Origin: Stieleria mannarensis | GTDB lineage: Bacteria; Planctomycetota; Planctomycetia; Pirellulales; Pirellulaceae | Direction: 5' to 3' | DNA length: 64,000 nucleotides | NCBI RefSeq assembly: GCF_014154935.1 | Contig: NZ_JACEHH010000001.1 | Coordinates: forward strand, 248,001 to 312,000 | Part shown: in pieces, positions 1-10,500 of the stretch | Numbering within the stretch: position 1 is the stretch's first letter | How the letters are laid out: each line of letters starts with the position of its first letter | Program-made: the position numbers and the translations under genes | Notes under the pieces: model-generated | The model's database searches: none | What the model was told of the DNA's origin: nothing | The model's input: the letters and a program-made list of their open reading frames with translations, nothing else

Positions 1-1669
1 GCCGGCCGACGAGGATCGGATCGGTGATCTGGAGAGGGCCGAGTGACTGGTTGACGACCCAAGCAAACGGCTCGATCTTTGCGCGGCGAAGGTCGTCTTG
101 CAATTGGGCGGCTTCGTGAACGGGCGTCGATTCGGGCAGCGTGACAATCAGCACCCGCGTGAAGTTGGGGTCGCGCAACCGCGGCAGCAAATTCTCGACC
201 GATTCGGGCATCTGACTGGATTGACGTGTCACTTCGCGATGGTAGGCGAGCGCCGAATCGAGCAACAGGATCGTGTGCCCGGTCGGTGCGGTGTCGACCA
301 CGACGAAGCGGTCCTGGCCCTCGGCCACCGTGCGAGCGAAGGCTCGGAACACGGCAATTTCTTCCGTGCAGGGTGAACGCAAGTCTTCCTCCAGTAACGC
401 CCGGCCCTGTTCGTCCAGGTCTGCGCCGGCGGTCCGCATCACCTCCTCGCGATACGCCTGGATTTCTTTCGCCGGGTCGATGCGGCTGACCGATAACCCG
501 TCGATGTTGTCGGCGGCCATCGTCGCGGCGACATGCGCGGCCGGATCGGTGGTGGACAGGTGCACGGGAAATCCTCGTTCGGCCAACGCGACCGCAACCC
601 CGGCCGCGACCGTGGTCTTGCCGACGCCGCCCTTTCCCATCGTCATGATGACGCCATGTCCTTGGGCGGCCAATTCGTCGACCAGTGAATCCATGGCAAC
701 CGGCTGGGCGGAGTCATTGACGGGCGCAGGAGCATCGGGGGAGGCGATCTGGGATCCGTCGATCGAGCCGGGGGCCTCTTCCGCCGCAACATCCACGCCC
801 AGTTGTCGCAGTGCATCGACACCGACCAGGCCACGGGCAGCCAGCGGAACCGAAGTGCGATCGAGTTTCTGCAGGCTGATCGGCATCACTGCGATCGCCT
901 GGTCGCAGCGGGATTGCATCGCCGTTGCGACGGGATCCGAGGCATCGAGCGCCCGGAAGACGCCGTTGATGGCCAGGTGTTGATTGGTCACGCCAAGCAC
1001 GCGAAGCTCTCCGCTGGTGCGGTCGGCTTCGGCGAGTGCGGACGGTTCCGGGCGGGTGACCAAGATCAGCGTGGTCCGCGCGGCATCGCCGAGTGCTTCC
1101 ACAGTTTTCTTGTAGAGTTTCTGTTGGGCTTGCAGTCCGGCCAATGGCCCCAGGCAGGAGGTGCCCGAGGTGTTTGTTTCCATGAACCCCGACCACGCCG
1201 ATGGCAGCGTCAGCAACCGCAGGGTATGACCGGTCGGTGCGGTGTCGAACACGATGTGGTCGAATTCCTTTGTGGCCTGCGCGTCGCCGAGTAGCTTGGC
1301 GAATTCATCAAAGGCCGCGATCTCCAGCGTGCAGGATCCCGAAAACTGCTCCTCCATGCTTTGGACGGCAGCATCGGGCAGTACGCCGCGATAGGGAGCC
1401 ACCATCCGGTCACGGTAGTCTTGGGCCGCCTGCTCCGGATCAATGTTCATCGCCCAAAGGTTCGGCACCGCGTCGACGGCCGTCGGCTCGCTGCGGAGTG
1501 TCGTTCCCAGCACTTCGTCCAGGTTGGACGCGGGGTCGGTCGACACCAGCAGCACGCGGCGGCCTTGATCGGCCAACCGGATCGCGCTGGCGCAGGCCAT
1601 CGAAGTCTTGCCGACCCCGCCCTTGCCGGTGAAAAACAAATTCCGCGTCGGGGTCTGTAGAAAATCCAT
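1..1669 (-). CDS. arsA: Arsenical pump-driving ATPase ArsA (3' end outside window)
   Basis: Reading from an ATG at 1669 the minus frame stays open to the left edge (about 556 codons), so the stop lies outside. The protein has the double-ATPase layout of ArsA: a P-loop GKGGVGKT near residue 16 and a second GKGGVGKTT near residue 345, each followed by a DTAPTGHT switch motif. ArsA hydrolyses ATP at the membrane to drive arsenite out through ArsB or Acr3, taking arsenite from ArsD. The gene follows arsD by 25 bases and arsR further upstream, all on the same strand. No pump gene is visible; it may lie to the left. Family assignment is firm; the metal-binding cysteines were not mapped. Confidence 0.93.
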   Translation of the reverse strand, partial: MDFLQTPTRNLFFTGKGGVGKTSMACASAIRLADQGRRVLLVSTDPASNLDEVLGTTLRSEPTAVDAVPNLWAMNIDPEQAAQDYRDRMVAPYRGVLPDAAVQSMEEQFSGSCTLEIAAFDEFAKLLGDAQATKEFDHIVFDTAPTGHTLRLLTLPSAWSGFMETNTSGTSCLGPLAGLQAQQKLYKKTVEALGDAARTTLILVTRPEPSALAEADRTSGELRVLGVTNQHLAINGVFRALDASDPVATAMQSRCDQAIAVMPISLQKLDRTSVPLAARGLVGVDALRQLGVDVAAEEAPGSIDGSQIASPDAPAPVNDSAQPVAMDSLVDELAAQGHGVIMTMGKGGVGKTTVAAGVAVALAERGFPVHLSTTDPAAHVAATMAADNIDGLSVSRIDPAKEIQAYREEVMRTAGADLDEQGRALLEEDLRSPCTEEIAVFRAFARTVAEGQDRFVVVDTAPTGHTILLLDSALAYHREVTRQSSQMPESVENLLPRLRDPNFTRVLIVTLPESTPVHEAAQLQDDLRRAKIEPFAWVVNQSLGPLQITDPILVGR

Positions 1670-1694
1670 CGCTCTTGCTCCTGTCTTGTAAAAC

Positions 1695-2066
1695 CTAGCA
1701 GCACCCCGTGTCGCCACAGCAACCGCCCGAGCCGGCTACCGGAAGCGTGCCCTTGGGGGCCAGTGCGGTCCCGGTCCAAAGCGCCAGGTTTTCGCGAGAC
1801 GGATACTCGTTGCGGCTGACGACGCGGCCATCAACGATCACCAGCGGCAGACACTCGACGCCTTCGGTGCCGAGCAGCGATTGCACGGTCGGGTTCTTGG
1901 TGAATTCCGCCGCGTCCTGGGCGAGGTTGAATCGTTGCACGTCGTGCCCCTGGCTTTTCAGCCAGTCCAGGTCGGCGGCAAACTTTGGCAGCACGGGGTC
2001 CACTTGGGGGCCACAGACTCCGGTGCTGCAGCACATGGCGCGGTCGTAGATTTGAACGGTGCTCAT
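1695..2066 (-). CDS. arsD: Arsenite metallochaperone / trans-acting repressor ArsD
   Basis: A 123-residue protein starting MSTVQIYDRAMCCSTGVCGP. It has the vicinal pair Cys12-Cys13 and Cys18 that bind As(III) in ArsD, and a Cys-rich tail (GGCCGDTGCC) like the second thiol pair of some family members. The start at 2066 was chosen over an upstream in-frame one because GAGGAGAATT sits just before it and the protein then begins exactly at the family N-terminus. ArsD hands arsenite to ArsA, its immediate downstream neighbour, and can weakly repress the operon. Confidence 0.93.
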   Translation of the reverse strand: MSTVQIYDRAMCCSTGVCGPQVDPVLPKFAADLDWLKSQGHDVQRFNLAQDAAEFTKNPTVQSLLGTEGVECLPLVIVDGRVVSRNEYPSRENLALWTGTALAPKGTLPVAGSGGCCGDTGCC

Positions 2067-2182
2067 TGGGAATTCTCCTCGGGTGAAAGGGCGAACGTTC
2101 ATCGCCGATAGGCGATTTTGTGTCAATGAAAATCGGTTGATCGGATGCGTTTTCGCGGGGCGTCGTACATGGAGGTCGGTCG

Positions 2183-2509
2183 TTACAGCCCCGCCACCAA
2201 ACGTTTCAGTTGTTCCAGTCGTTTCGGGTTGACGCAGTAACAGACCTTCGGTCCGTCGACTTCGCCTTGGATCAAGCCGGACTCTTTGAGGATCTTCAGA
2301 TGCTGTGAGACAGTCGACTGGGCCAGGGGCAAGCAGTCGACGATTTCACCGCACATGCAGGCGTCGCGGCCGATCAACAGTCTCACGATCTGGACCCTGG
2401 CCGGGTGTGCGATCGCCCAAGCCAGCTTTGCCAATTCCTCCGCCGTCGGGTCCGCCTTGAGCTTCGCCGGCGAGGGGTCACACTTCTTCTGGGACTGTTT
2501 TTTGGCCAT
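2183..2509 (-). CDS. arsR: ArsR/SmtB-family metalloregulatory repressor
   Basis: A 108-residue winged-helix protein. The recognition region reads [21 protein letters not shown], typical of ArsR. Cysteines lie in [10 protein letters not shown] just before it and in VCYCVNP near the C-terminus, candidate As(III) thiolate ligands. The N-terminus is Lys-rich. It is first in the arsR-arsD-arsA order, 116 bases ahead of arsD, and an inverted repeat lies about 30 bases upstream of its start. Expected role: repress its own operon until arsenite binds. Confidence 0.9.
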   Translation of the reverse strand: MAKKQSQKKCDPSPAKLKADPTAEELAKLAWAIAHPARVQIVRLLIGRDACMCGEIVDCLPLAQSTVSQHLKILKESGLIQGEVDGPKVCYCVNPKRLEQLKRLVAGL

Positions 2510-2539
2510 TGAGCCCGACTCGTATTAACGTCTATCGTC

Positions 2540-2555
2540 GATCAACGATTTGATC
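2540..2555. promoter_or_regulatory. Putative ArsR operator (inverted repeat)
   Basis: A perfect 6-base inverted repeat, GATCAA-N4-TTGATC, lies 30 bases upstream of the arsR start. It overlaps a longer imperfect palindrome (ATCGT-yGATCr-ACGAT). Its position fits a self-repressing ArsR dimer site. The assignment rests on symmetry and position only. Confidence 0.5.
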
Positions 2556-2649
2556 TTAAGCCGCGTTCGAGAATTTGGCAAGTGCGGGAATGAAAATTGA
2601 TGCGTGTCGGCACGCCGCTCGGCTGCCCGATTTGGCCGCAGGCTGCCCG

Positions 2650-5028
2650 TTAATCTTTGCCCGCGACGTTGACACTGACGCCAATCGTTGTCTTGGCCGG
2701 CTTCAGGCACCTGGCGTCATCACACGCCTGCCAATCGACGACGACCTTGAGCGTCGACTCGCCAAGCGTCGCCGCTTGGTTGATGGTGACCGGGACCTTG
2801 AATTCAACCTTCCCGGCGTACGTGTTAAGCTTTTGTTTCAGAATCGGATCCACTTTTGAATCAGGTTTCGGCGCAACGACCTCGCCGGCCGTGATTTCGG
2901 GATCGCCCGCCACGGAAACCGTCGTCGGGATCAAGAACTCCGCCTCGGGGTTGGCGGCGTACAGGTGCCAGCCGTCGTCGATGTCCAGTGTCACGGTGAC
3001 CGTCAGCTGCTCACCTGGGCTGACTTCGTGTTTCGACAGATCGACCTGGAAGGTGACCGGGTCAGCCCGCCGGGTGTTCCCGCCGCTGGCTGTCGCGCTG
3101 GCCGCTTCCGCCGGTGTGCTCAGGTAGCGAGCGACCCCGATCAACAGGTGTTCGGTCGTGTGAGGTTGCTTGGCCATCGCTCCGGAGAGCGATTGCAGCG
3201 TTTTCTGGGCGGATTGGCGATACTTGTCCCGCCCGGTCCGCTCGGCCAGGTCGACCAGCACCTGGGCGGCGATCCCGTTGGTGTTGGGCATGTTGCCCCC
3301 GCCGCCAAGATTTTTCGAACGCGCCATCAACGCTTCGTGCGAATCACCGGTAAAGAAGAACCCTCCCTCGACGTCGTCCTCAAATTCATCGAGCATGATG
3401 TCGGCCAGGCGGACCGCTTGATCAAGCCAGCGTTGATCGTCGGTTGCCGCGTGAAGTTCCAGCAGGGCATTACAAAAGTAAACGTAGTCGTCCAGGTAAC
3501 CGGGCAGCTTGGCCGTCCCGCTTCGGAACGTGCGGAGCAATTTTCCGTCGCGGGTCATCGACTGAAGGATAAATGTCGCCGCGGCTTCGGCGGCATCGAT
3601 GTACTTTGGTTCGTCCAGCACCCCGCCGGCGTGGGCGAGTGCATCGATCATCAATCCGTTCCAACTGGTCAGGACCTTGTCGTCTTTGTGCGGTTGTGGC
3701 CACGTCAGTCGATGGTTCAGTAGTTTCGTTTCGATCGCGGCGATCCGATCCAGAAAGGCTTGCTCCCCCAGCGGATGCGTCTTGGCGGTTTCCTCCAGTG
3801 GCGAATTCAGGTGGGGAATGTTCTCGCCGGTTTTGCGTCCGGTCGACTCTTCCAGGAAGTTGCCGTCGGGAAGGAAGTTGTAGGTTTCCATGTACAGCGC
3901 GGCGTCTTGTTCACCGAGCACTTCTTTGACCTGCTCCGCCGTCCAGACATACGCTTCGCCTTCTTTTCCGACTTCGCCGGAATCGAGCGCGCTGTAAAAC
4001 GCCCCGTCGGGTGAGGTCATTTCGCGCCGCACCCAGCGATCGATATCGTCCACCGCTTCCCGATAGCGGTCGTTGCCGGTGATCTGGTAACCGTCGACAT
4101 AGATCCGCATCAATTGAGCGTTGTCGTAGAGCATCTTTTCGAAGTGCGGCAGCAACCAGTCGGCGTCGGTGGCGTAGCGATGAAAGCCGCCGCCGAGATG
4201 GTCGTGCATGCCGCCCAGCCACATGGCGTCGAGCGTCCGGGTGATTGGCACGAGCAACGACTCCTCGCCGCTGCGTCGGTAGTGATCGATCAGCAATGCC
4301 AAGGTGCCGTGCGGTGGAAACTTGGGGGCGCCGCCGAATCCGCCGTTCTCGGGATCAAACTGCCCGACCAGCTTTTGGGTCGCCTGATCGACCAGTTCCA
4401 TCGTCAGCGGCACGGGCTCGATGGTCGACGTCGTGCTCGTCTGCTCGGCGGCCTTGGCGAGCGCGTCGGCTTGGCGATCGACGTCGTCGCGGCGATTGAC
4501 CCAAAACTCGTTGATCTGTTTCAGCACCGAGATGAACGTCGGCTTGGGGAAATAGGTTCCCGCCATCCAGGGCTTGCCGTCGGGGGTCAGCCAAACGGAA
4601 TTCGGCCAGCCCCCGCGTCCGGTCATCAATTGGGTGGCCAGCATGTATTGCTCGTCGATATCCGGCCGTTCCTCTCGGTCGACCTTGATGGCGACGAAAT
4701 ACTTGTTGATGACCGCGGCGACTTCGGGGTCTTCAAACGATTCGACCTCCATCACGTGACACCAATAACAGGTCGAATAGCCGACCGACAGAAAGATCGG
4801 CTTGTTCTCCCGTTTCGCTTTGGCGAACGCTTCCTCGCCCCAGGGGTGCCAGTCGACCGGGTTGTGCGCGTGCTGCAGCAGATACGGACTGGTTTCGTCG
4901 ATCAATCGGTTTGTGTGCATGTGCTCGGGCTCCTGCGTGGAAACCGGTCGCCCAAGAGCAAACAACGCCATGGCGATGGCTAATAGAGAGGTGCGCATGC
5001 GTTGACGCCGATTGACCATGATCGCCAC
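2650..5028 (-). CDS. Secreted thioredoxin-fold DUF255 protein with C-terminal DsbD-alpha-like domain
   Basis: A 792-residue protein. The N-terminal signal ([15 protein letters not shown]) follows a basic stretch; in-frame starts at 5019 or 4998 are also possible. Residues about 37-200 form the DUF255/YyaL (SPATA20-like) thioredoxin fold with the CYWC redox motif (Cys87, Cys90) and the family opening [22 protein letters not shown] long alpha/alpha-barrel-like region follows to about residue 640. The last ~120 residues resemble the N-terminal domain of DsbD (GWHLYAANP, then a CDDARC cysteine pair). The added tail suggests electron transfer to extracytoplasmic partners. The physiological substrate is unknown. 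Confidence 0.85.
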   Translation of the reverse strand: MAIMVNRRQRMRTSLLAIAMALFALGRPVSTQEPEHMHTNRLIDETSPYLLQHAHNPVDWHPWGEEAFAKAKRENKPIFLSVGYSTCYWCHVMEVESFEDPEVAAVINKYFVAIKVDREERPDIDEQYMLATQLMTGRGGWPNSVWLTPDGKPWMAGTYFPKPTFISVLKQINEFWVNRRDDVDRQADALAKAAEQTSTTSTIEPVPLTMELVDQATQKLVGQFDPENGGFGGAPKFPPHGTLALLIDHYRRSGEESLLVPITRTLDAMWLGGMHDHLGGGFHRYATDADWLLPHFEKMLYDNAQLMRIYVDGYQITGNDRYREAVDDIDRWVRREMTSPDGAFYSALDSGEVGKEGEAYVWTAEQVKEVLGEQDAALYMETYNFLPDGNFLEESTGRKTGENIPHLNSPLEETAKTHPLGEQAFLDRIAAIETKLLNHRLTWPQPHKDDKVLTSWNGLMIDALAHAGGVLDEPKYIDAAEAAATFILQSMTRDGKLLRTFRSGTAKLPGYLDDYVYFCNALLELHAATDDQRWLDQAVRLADIMLDEFEDDVEGGFFFTGDSHEALMARSKNLGGGGNMPNTNGIAAQVLVDLAERTGRDKYRQSAQKTLQSLSGAMAKQPHTTEHLLIGVARYLSTPAEAASATASGGNTRRADPVTFQVDLSKHEVSPGEQLTVTVTLDIDDGWHLYAANPEAEFLIPTTVSVAGDPEITAGEVVAPKPDSKVDPILKQKLNTYAGKVEFKVPVTINQAATLGESTLKVVVDWQACDDARCLKPAKTTIGVSVNVAGKD

Positions 5029-5095
5029 TTGAATGAGTCGTCCAGAAGTGTGTCGGACGGTTCATTGTAGCGGGTGGCACGATCGGCTCCGCGGA

Positions 5096-5233
5096 GTCAC
5101 CCTCCCTCTGGGAGGGTCGCGGAGGAGTGAGCGACGACGCGGGGAGGGTTCTCTGTGGCTCGGGGCACTTAAACACCGTGAATCGACCCTCCCCTCGCTA
5201 CGCTCGACCCTCCCTTCCAGGGAGGGTGAGGTC
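5096..5233. repeat. CCCTCCC-type intergenic hairpin repeat
   Basis: This gap between the DUF255 gene and ilvB holds several CCCTCCC/GGGAGGG blocks. ACCCTCCCT-CTGGGAGGGT starts near 5097, and CCCTCCCTTCCAGGGAGGG closes the element near 5230, with CGCTACGCTCG-type sequence between. A matching hairpin occurs at 34002-34022. It looks like a mobile palindromic repeat rather than a gene. Either hairpin could also end ilvB or DUF255 transcripts, but no T-run follows on the relevant strand. Confidence 0.55.
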
Positions 5234-5276
5234 GTTCACTACCGTGAACGCAGCAACCGCGGGTGCACAGCGTGAC

Positions 5277-7058
5277 TTATTGCAGGATCATGTCGTCGAC
5301 GGTCATTCCGCCGGGGATCATCGGCAGCACGTGCTCTTGGTAGGGCACTTCGACGTCCAGCACGTAGGGGCCGGGGTGGGCGATCATTTCGCGGATCGCA
5401 CCTTCCAGGTCGGCCTTCTTGCGCACCGTCGCCGCGCCACAGCCGTAGCCTTGGGCGATCTTCACAAAGTCGGGGTAGCGTTCTCGGGCATAGGAGAACC
5501 GTTCCGCTTCGCTGTTCCCTTTCGCTTCGTCGTGATGGATCGGCCCCAGGTAGGTGTGGGCACGGTTGCGATCCATGAAGCGGTCTTCCCACTGCACCAC
5601 CATGCCCAGGTGCTGGTTGTTCAGCAAAAAGACTTTGACGGGCAATTCTTCGCAGAAGCACGTCGCCAGTTCTTGGACGTTCATTTGGAAACTGCCGTCG
5701 CCATCGATGTCGATGACCAACGAGTTCGGCAGCGCCGCTTGAATGCCCATCGCACACGGCAATCCGAAACCCATCGTGCCCAGGCCGCTGCTGGAGTGCC
5801 AGGTGCGGGGGCGCCGGAATCGATAGAACTGGGCCGCCCACATCTGGTGCTGTCCGACGCCGACGGAGATTTGCGCGTCCATGTCGGCCGTGACGTCGCT
5901 GAGCGTCTTGATGGCGTGTTGCTGCAAGATGCCGTCGAATTCCGAATCATACTTGAACGGGTACTTCGACTTGAGTTCTTTGCAATGATCACGCCACGGA
6001 TCGATGTCGCATTTGGTGACGGTTTTGTTCAGTGCGTTGAGCGCTTGTTTGACGTCACCGCGGACCGGGATATGGGCTGCTTTGTTCTTGTTCAGCTCGG
6101 ACGCGTCGATGTCGATATGGATGATCTTTGCGTCCTTGGCAAACGCCTCGACTTTACCGGTCACGCGGTCGTCGAAACGGACGCCCAAGCCGATCAACAA
6201 GTCACAATCCCGGACGGCATAGTTGGCGTAGGCCGCGCCGTGCATGCCCAACCAGTCCATCGAGTTTTCGTTGTCCGGCGGGACGGCACCGATGCCCATG
6301 ACGGTGGTCACGGTCGGGATACCGGTTTTGTTGATGAACTCGTTCAGTTCTTCGCTGGCGTTGCCCGCGATGATCCCGCCACCGGCATAGATGACCGGCC
6401 GACGGGCCAAGCGGATCGCCGCGGTGATCCGGCGGATCGTTTCGCTGGGCACCGGGGGCGGGGCGGCTTCGTAGCCGGGCAGGTCCATCGGGGGATCCAG
6501 GTCCAAGTTGCTCGTCACGTCGGACAACTGGACGTCTTTGGGCAAATCGACCAGCACCGGCCCCGGGCGTCCGGAGCTGGCGATGTGAAACGCCTCCTTC
6601 ATCACCCGCGGCAATTCCTCGATGTGGGTGACCAGGTAGTGGTGTTTGGTGATTCCGCGGCAAACTTCGACCATCGGCGTCTCTTGAAACGCGTCCGAGC
6701 CGATCGCACGGGTGGGAACCTGGGCGGTCAGACAGACCATCGGGATGCTGTCCAGTTTGGCGTCGGCGATCGCGGTGACCAGATTGGTCGCCCCCGGACC
6801 GCTGGTTGCGAGCACCACGCCGACCCGGCCGGTCGATCGGGCATATCCCTGGGCGGCGAACGCCCCGCCTTGCTCGTGACGCGGCAAAATGGTTCGAATC
6901 GAGTCGCCGAATCGCGTCAGGGCTTGGTGCAACGGCATGCTGCATCCGCCGGGATAGGCGAACAGTACATCGACCCCGTGATCTACCAGCGATTTGACAA
7001 TGATGTCGGCTCCGGTCATCACGCGATTTTCAGTGTTGGCAGCTTTTGCGGTGCTCAT
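5277..7058 (-). CDS. ilvB: Acetolactate synthase, large catalytic subunit
   Basis: A 593-residue ThDP enzyme that condenses two pyruvates, or pyruvate and 2-oxobutyrate, in the first common step of valine, leucine and isoleucine synthesis. Seen in order: N-terminal PYR domain with [15 protein letters not shown] and the ThDP glutamate in [16 protein letters not shown]; central FAD-binding domain; C-terminal PP domain with the GDGSFQMN...NN metal/ThDP motif and the [12 protein letters not shown] segment typical of biosynthetic AHAS. The start at 7058 ([20 protein letters not shown]) fits the family better than an in-frame start at 7118. No ilvN regulatory subunit is adjacent. The gene diverges from crcB. 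Confidence 0.94.
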   Translation of the reverse strand: MSTAKAANTENRVMTGADIIVKSLVDHGVDVLFAYPGGCSMPLHQALTRFGDSIRTILPRHEQGGAFAAQGYARSTGRVGVVLATSGPGATNLVTAIADAKLDSIPMVCLTAQVPTRAIGSDAFQETPMVEVCRGITKHHYLVTHIEELPRVMKEAFHIASSGRPGPVLVDLPKDVQLSDVTSNLDLDPPMDLPGYEAAPPPVPSETIRRITAAIRLARRPVIYAGGGIIAGNASEELNEFINKTGIPTVTTVMGIGAVPPDNENSMDWLGMHGAAYANYAVRDCDLLIGLGVRFDDRVTGKVEAFAKDAKIIHIDIDASELNKNKAAHIPVRGDVKQALNALNKTVTKCDIDPWRDHCKELKSKYPFKYDSEFDGILQQHAIKTLSDVTADMDAQISVGVGQHQMWAAQFYRFRRPRTWHSSSGLGTMGFGLPCAMGIQAALPNSLVIDIDGDGSFQMNVQELATCFCEELPVKVFLLNNQHLGMVVQWEDRFMDRNRAHTYLGPIHHDEAKGNSEAERFSYARERYPDFVKIAQGYGCGAATVRKKADLEGAIREMIAHPGPYVLDVEVPYQEHVLPMIPGGMTVDDMILQ

Positions 7059-7204
7059 GAGTGGGAAATTGTTAGCTCGAAATGGAAATGGAGACGTCGA
7101 AAGTAGGGAAACTGACATTTACGTGGCAGGGAGAACTTCCGAACCTAGCTGCTTAACGTAAGTGGGGGCCGAAGCTTAGGCAATGCGAAAAACACCCGGC
7201 ACAG

Positions 7205-7597
7205 ATGACTAGTTGGCTCAATTTGGCAGCGATCGCCCTCGGCGGTGCCGGGGGATCACTCTGCAGGTACGGCGTGACGCTGCTGGCCGCCGCGTTGCCG
7301 GGCGGGTCGACGATGCTGGGGACCACACTGGCCAACGTCATCGGATGTGGCCTCTTGGGGGCGTTATCCTCCCTTGCCCCCGCGGATTCGGAGTCGATTG
7401 GGCGATTAATGCTGGCGCTGCGGGTCGGTTTCCTGGGCTCGTTGACCACGTTTTCCACCTTCGCCGCCGAATCTTCGATGCTGGCCGGCGAGGGACGTTG
7501 GGGGGCATCAGGGGCGTACGTTTTGGCCAATCTGGGCCTCGGTTATTTGACGTTGATTCTTGCCGGAAGCCTGGTCAGGGGATGGATCCAAACATGA
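7205..7597 (+). CDS. crcB: Fluoride channel CrcB/Fluc
   Basis: A 130-residue four-helix membrane protein with family marks: GGAGGSLCRYGVT at the N-terminus, GTTLANVIGCGLLG, and FLGSLTTFSTFAAES in the third helix, which supplies the polar track and Phe box. Fluc forms antiparallel dimers that let fluoride leave the cytoplasm. It diverges from ilvB, and its stop overlaps the next start (ATGA, 7594-7597). The 146-base upstream gap lacks the conserved GGCGATGG core of a fluoride riboswitch, so control is unknown. Confidence 0.92.
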   Translation: MTSWLNLAAIALGGAGGSLCRYGVTLLAAALPGGSTMLGTTLANVIGCGLLGALSSLAPADSESIGRLMLALRVGFLGSLTTFSTFAAESSMLAGEGRWGASGAYVLANLGLGYLTLILAGSLVRGWIQT

Positions 7598-10500
7598 AAT
7601 GCAGGACTTTCAAGACCAGTGGTGCTCCCAGGGGCAACTCCAATCGGTGCGGCGTGTCGTTCAACACGCTCGCAGCCCTGCGACGATCGGCAGACACTCG
7701 TTTGACACCAACTGGTTCGCGCAGCCGCCCACGCCACGCTAAACCTCTCCTGATTGCGATCCTGGCCACCACTTTGGCGGCCATCTCACCCGCCGCGGCT
7801 CAGGATTTCACGAACGTCCGCGATCCGCTGCGATCGCTGCCTCCGATCCAAGCCGCCCCGATCACATCCGGGCCCACTGCGATCGGGCCCACTGCGATCG
7901 GGGCCACTGCGATCGGGGCCACTGCGATCGGGGCCACTGCGAAGGGGATTGCCCCCGACGCGCTGACCTCACCGGACTATTGCGATCACCAGACGCTGCG
8001 CGCCTCGGCGACGATCCGCGCGATCCGATTCGCGGGCCAGCGACGAGGCGTCGCGGTCGGTGACCACGGCAGCATCTTGGTGACCGACGACGGCGGCCGA
8101 TCCTGGCACGCGGTGGAAAGCGGCGTGCAGTGCCGATTGAATGACGCTGTTTGGGTCGATGCCCAGCGGGTGATCGCCATCGGCGGTGGGGTCGATGTGG
8201 TCACACGCATCACGCGCGGCGTCGTTCTGGTCAGTCACGATGCGGGAGCTTCGTGGCGCCGATCCGGTGATTCCGAATTGCCGCTGTTGCACATGATCGA
8301 GCAAACCGACGACGCAGGTCTCTCCGGCGGTCGACGCCCGACGATCAGCGTGCGCGGTGCAGCGGATCCGATCACCGGGGCGACCTTGTTTCAATCGCGC
8401 GACGGCGGCCGAAGTTGGCAGTCGACAGTCGACCCGCAGTCGAACTCCAACCCGGAGCCGCAGCGAGGCTCATCCCCAAAGGGGGCAACGGCCGAACAGT
8501 CGGCGTCGCTGGCAAACATGATCCAGACGCGCTCGGTCATCCGCACCTTCTGTCGATTGGACGATCCAACGATGCTCTGTGCCGGCGACCATGGAAACCT
8601 CTTTCGCTCAACCGACGGAGGCCAAACCTGGTCCCCTGTGCCTCGGTTGTCGTCCGAGCACTCGCTCGCTTCCACGTCCGGTGGACCCTCCGCGTGCGCG
8701 ATGCTGGTGATCGCGGCCAATGTCGATCAGATCCCGTGGACGCTAATCGGACGCGAAACGCTGGAGAAACGCTTGCGTTGCAACCTGATCGTCGGCACGG
8801 CCGATGGGCGTGTGACGCATGCCCTGGAACAGGCCGCGATGCAGTTGGGTGTCGCAGCGGTGGACACGTTTCGCGAATCAGACACGGACACCTCGTTGGC
8901 GACACTGCGGCGTTGGATCGACGTTCATCAGCCACCCATTTTGGCCCTCGCCGCGGGGCTGCCCGCCGAGACGCAAACCGCCCTATTGCAACACGCCGTT
9001 GCCGGCGGCAGCGAAAAAGTCGTCCACTATGCGCTCCACGGCCAGGGGGAAACGTTGTTGCACGACAGCGCGATGTTGCCCGATAGCGGCGTGCTGGCCG
9101 GTGACTTTGCCGATGACAGTTTGATGTTGGTCGCCGACTTCGATCTGCACGCCAGCCCACACCACGCCCACGCTGGTCCCGCCGACAACCCTTGGGTCGC
9201 GATCAACACACGCTACAGCAGCGGTTCACAATCGGCTCGCGGCGACAGTTTGGGCGTGGGCGTTCGACTTGGCCGCGGACATCGATTGCCGCCGCGAAAA
9301 TCCAAAGCCAGTCATCGTCGATTGCAGGTGATCCAGGGACGGTTGAAGCAGCAAGCCGCGATCAAGAATCTGTTCACTCTGGAACCTGACAAGTTCGCCG
9401 ACGCGATGCGTCGCTTGTTGGACCAAACGAGTCGTGAAGACCAATTTCGATCCGCCTGGTCGATCGCCCGCCGGTCGACCACCGCCCCGTCGATCGCCCG
9501 AGCCAGTGTGGTCACCGTGTGGAACGAAATCGCGCATCGATTCGAGGGATCATCGGCCGCCCAGTTGATGCAGCTTCACGCCCGGGCGCGTCACCAGAGT
9601 CTGGAATGGGATCGGCACCCGGTGTTGACGACCAGCCTGGATCCCGCGGGCCGGTCGCTTGCCGAGACCGAGACATCGGCGAGGTCCACCGGAGAGCGTC
9701 AATCGCTGCCCGAGACAGCCCACGAATTGCTTCCCACACGCGGCGGTCACGCCGCAATCGTTTCGCCGTTCCAGTCCCACACCTCTCTCGCCGACAGCGC
9801 GTCGATGCTGGAGTCGCAATCGCGCGTCATCCAAGCCTCGGCGACACTGCCGCTGGGAGGCAGTCGCCGCAACGGGTTACTCACGCCGTTGCGCCCGACT
9901 CCGCCGACACGTAAGCAGGAACTCGATTTGGCGTGGCAGATGCATCCGGTGCGACTGATCACCGAAGACGCCATCGCGCGGCGGCAGCACGGCGTCGCCG
10001 ATCAAACCCGAACCGAATCCTCCGACGAACCTGCCCCCGCCGACGAACCCGCCCCCGCGACGCCCCAACACGACTTTTCGGCCGACGTGCGCCGCATCGC
10101 CGATCGCCAGTCGCCGTGGTCCAGTTTGCTCCAGTCGGCTTCCGAGCAAACCGCCGTTGCCGTCGCGACCGCCTTGCCGCCGCGGCTGGACGGTTTACTC
10201 AACGAATCATTCTGGAACACCGACCGCGCCCGACCGGCACGGACACGTGGATCGACGCCATCGACATTGCGATTTGGCTGGGACGAGCGATTCATATACA
10301 TCGCCATCCAAATCTCCGAGACTCATTTTGCATCGACCGACCAAACCGAACCGGTCGGTCGTCGTGACGCGGACCTGACGCAATCGGATCGCATCCTCCT
10401 GGGGCTGGACATCGATCGCGACCTGCTGACGGCGATGAATCTGGGGTTCACACGCGACGGCCGCACGCACGATGATCTGGACGGTTCCGATCACTGGAAT

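Noticed and set aside
5127-7106. A 659-codon open frame on the plus strand opposite acetolactate synthase
   Set aside because: It mirrors ilvB codon for codon, has no signal, domain or start site, and its composition is that of an antisense frame in high-GC DNA.
7059-7204. Possible fluoride riboswitch upstream of crcB
   Set aside because: The conserved GGCGATGG-type core and the paired downstream segment are absent from the 146-base gap.
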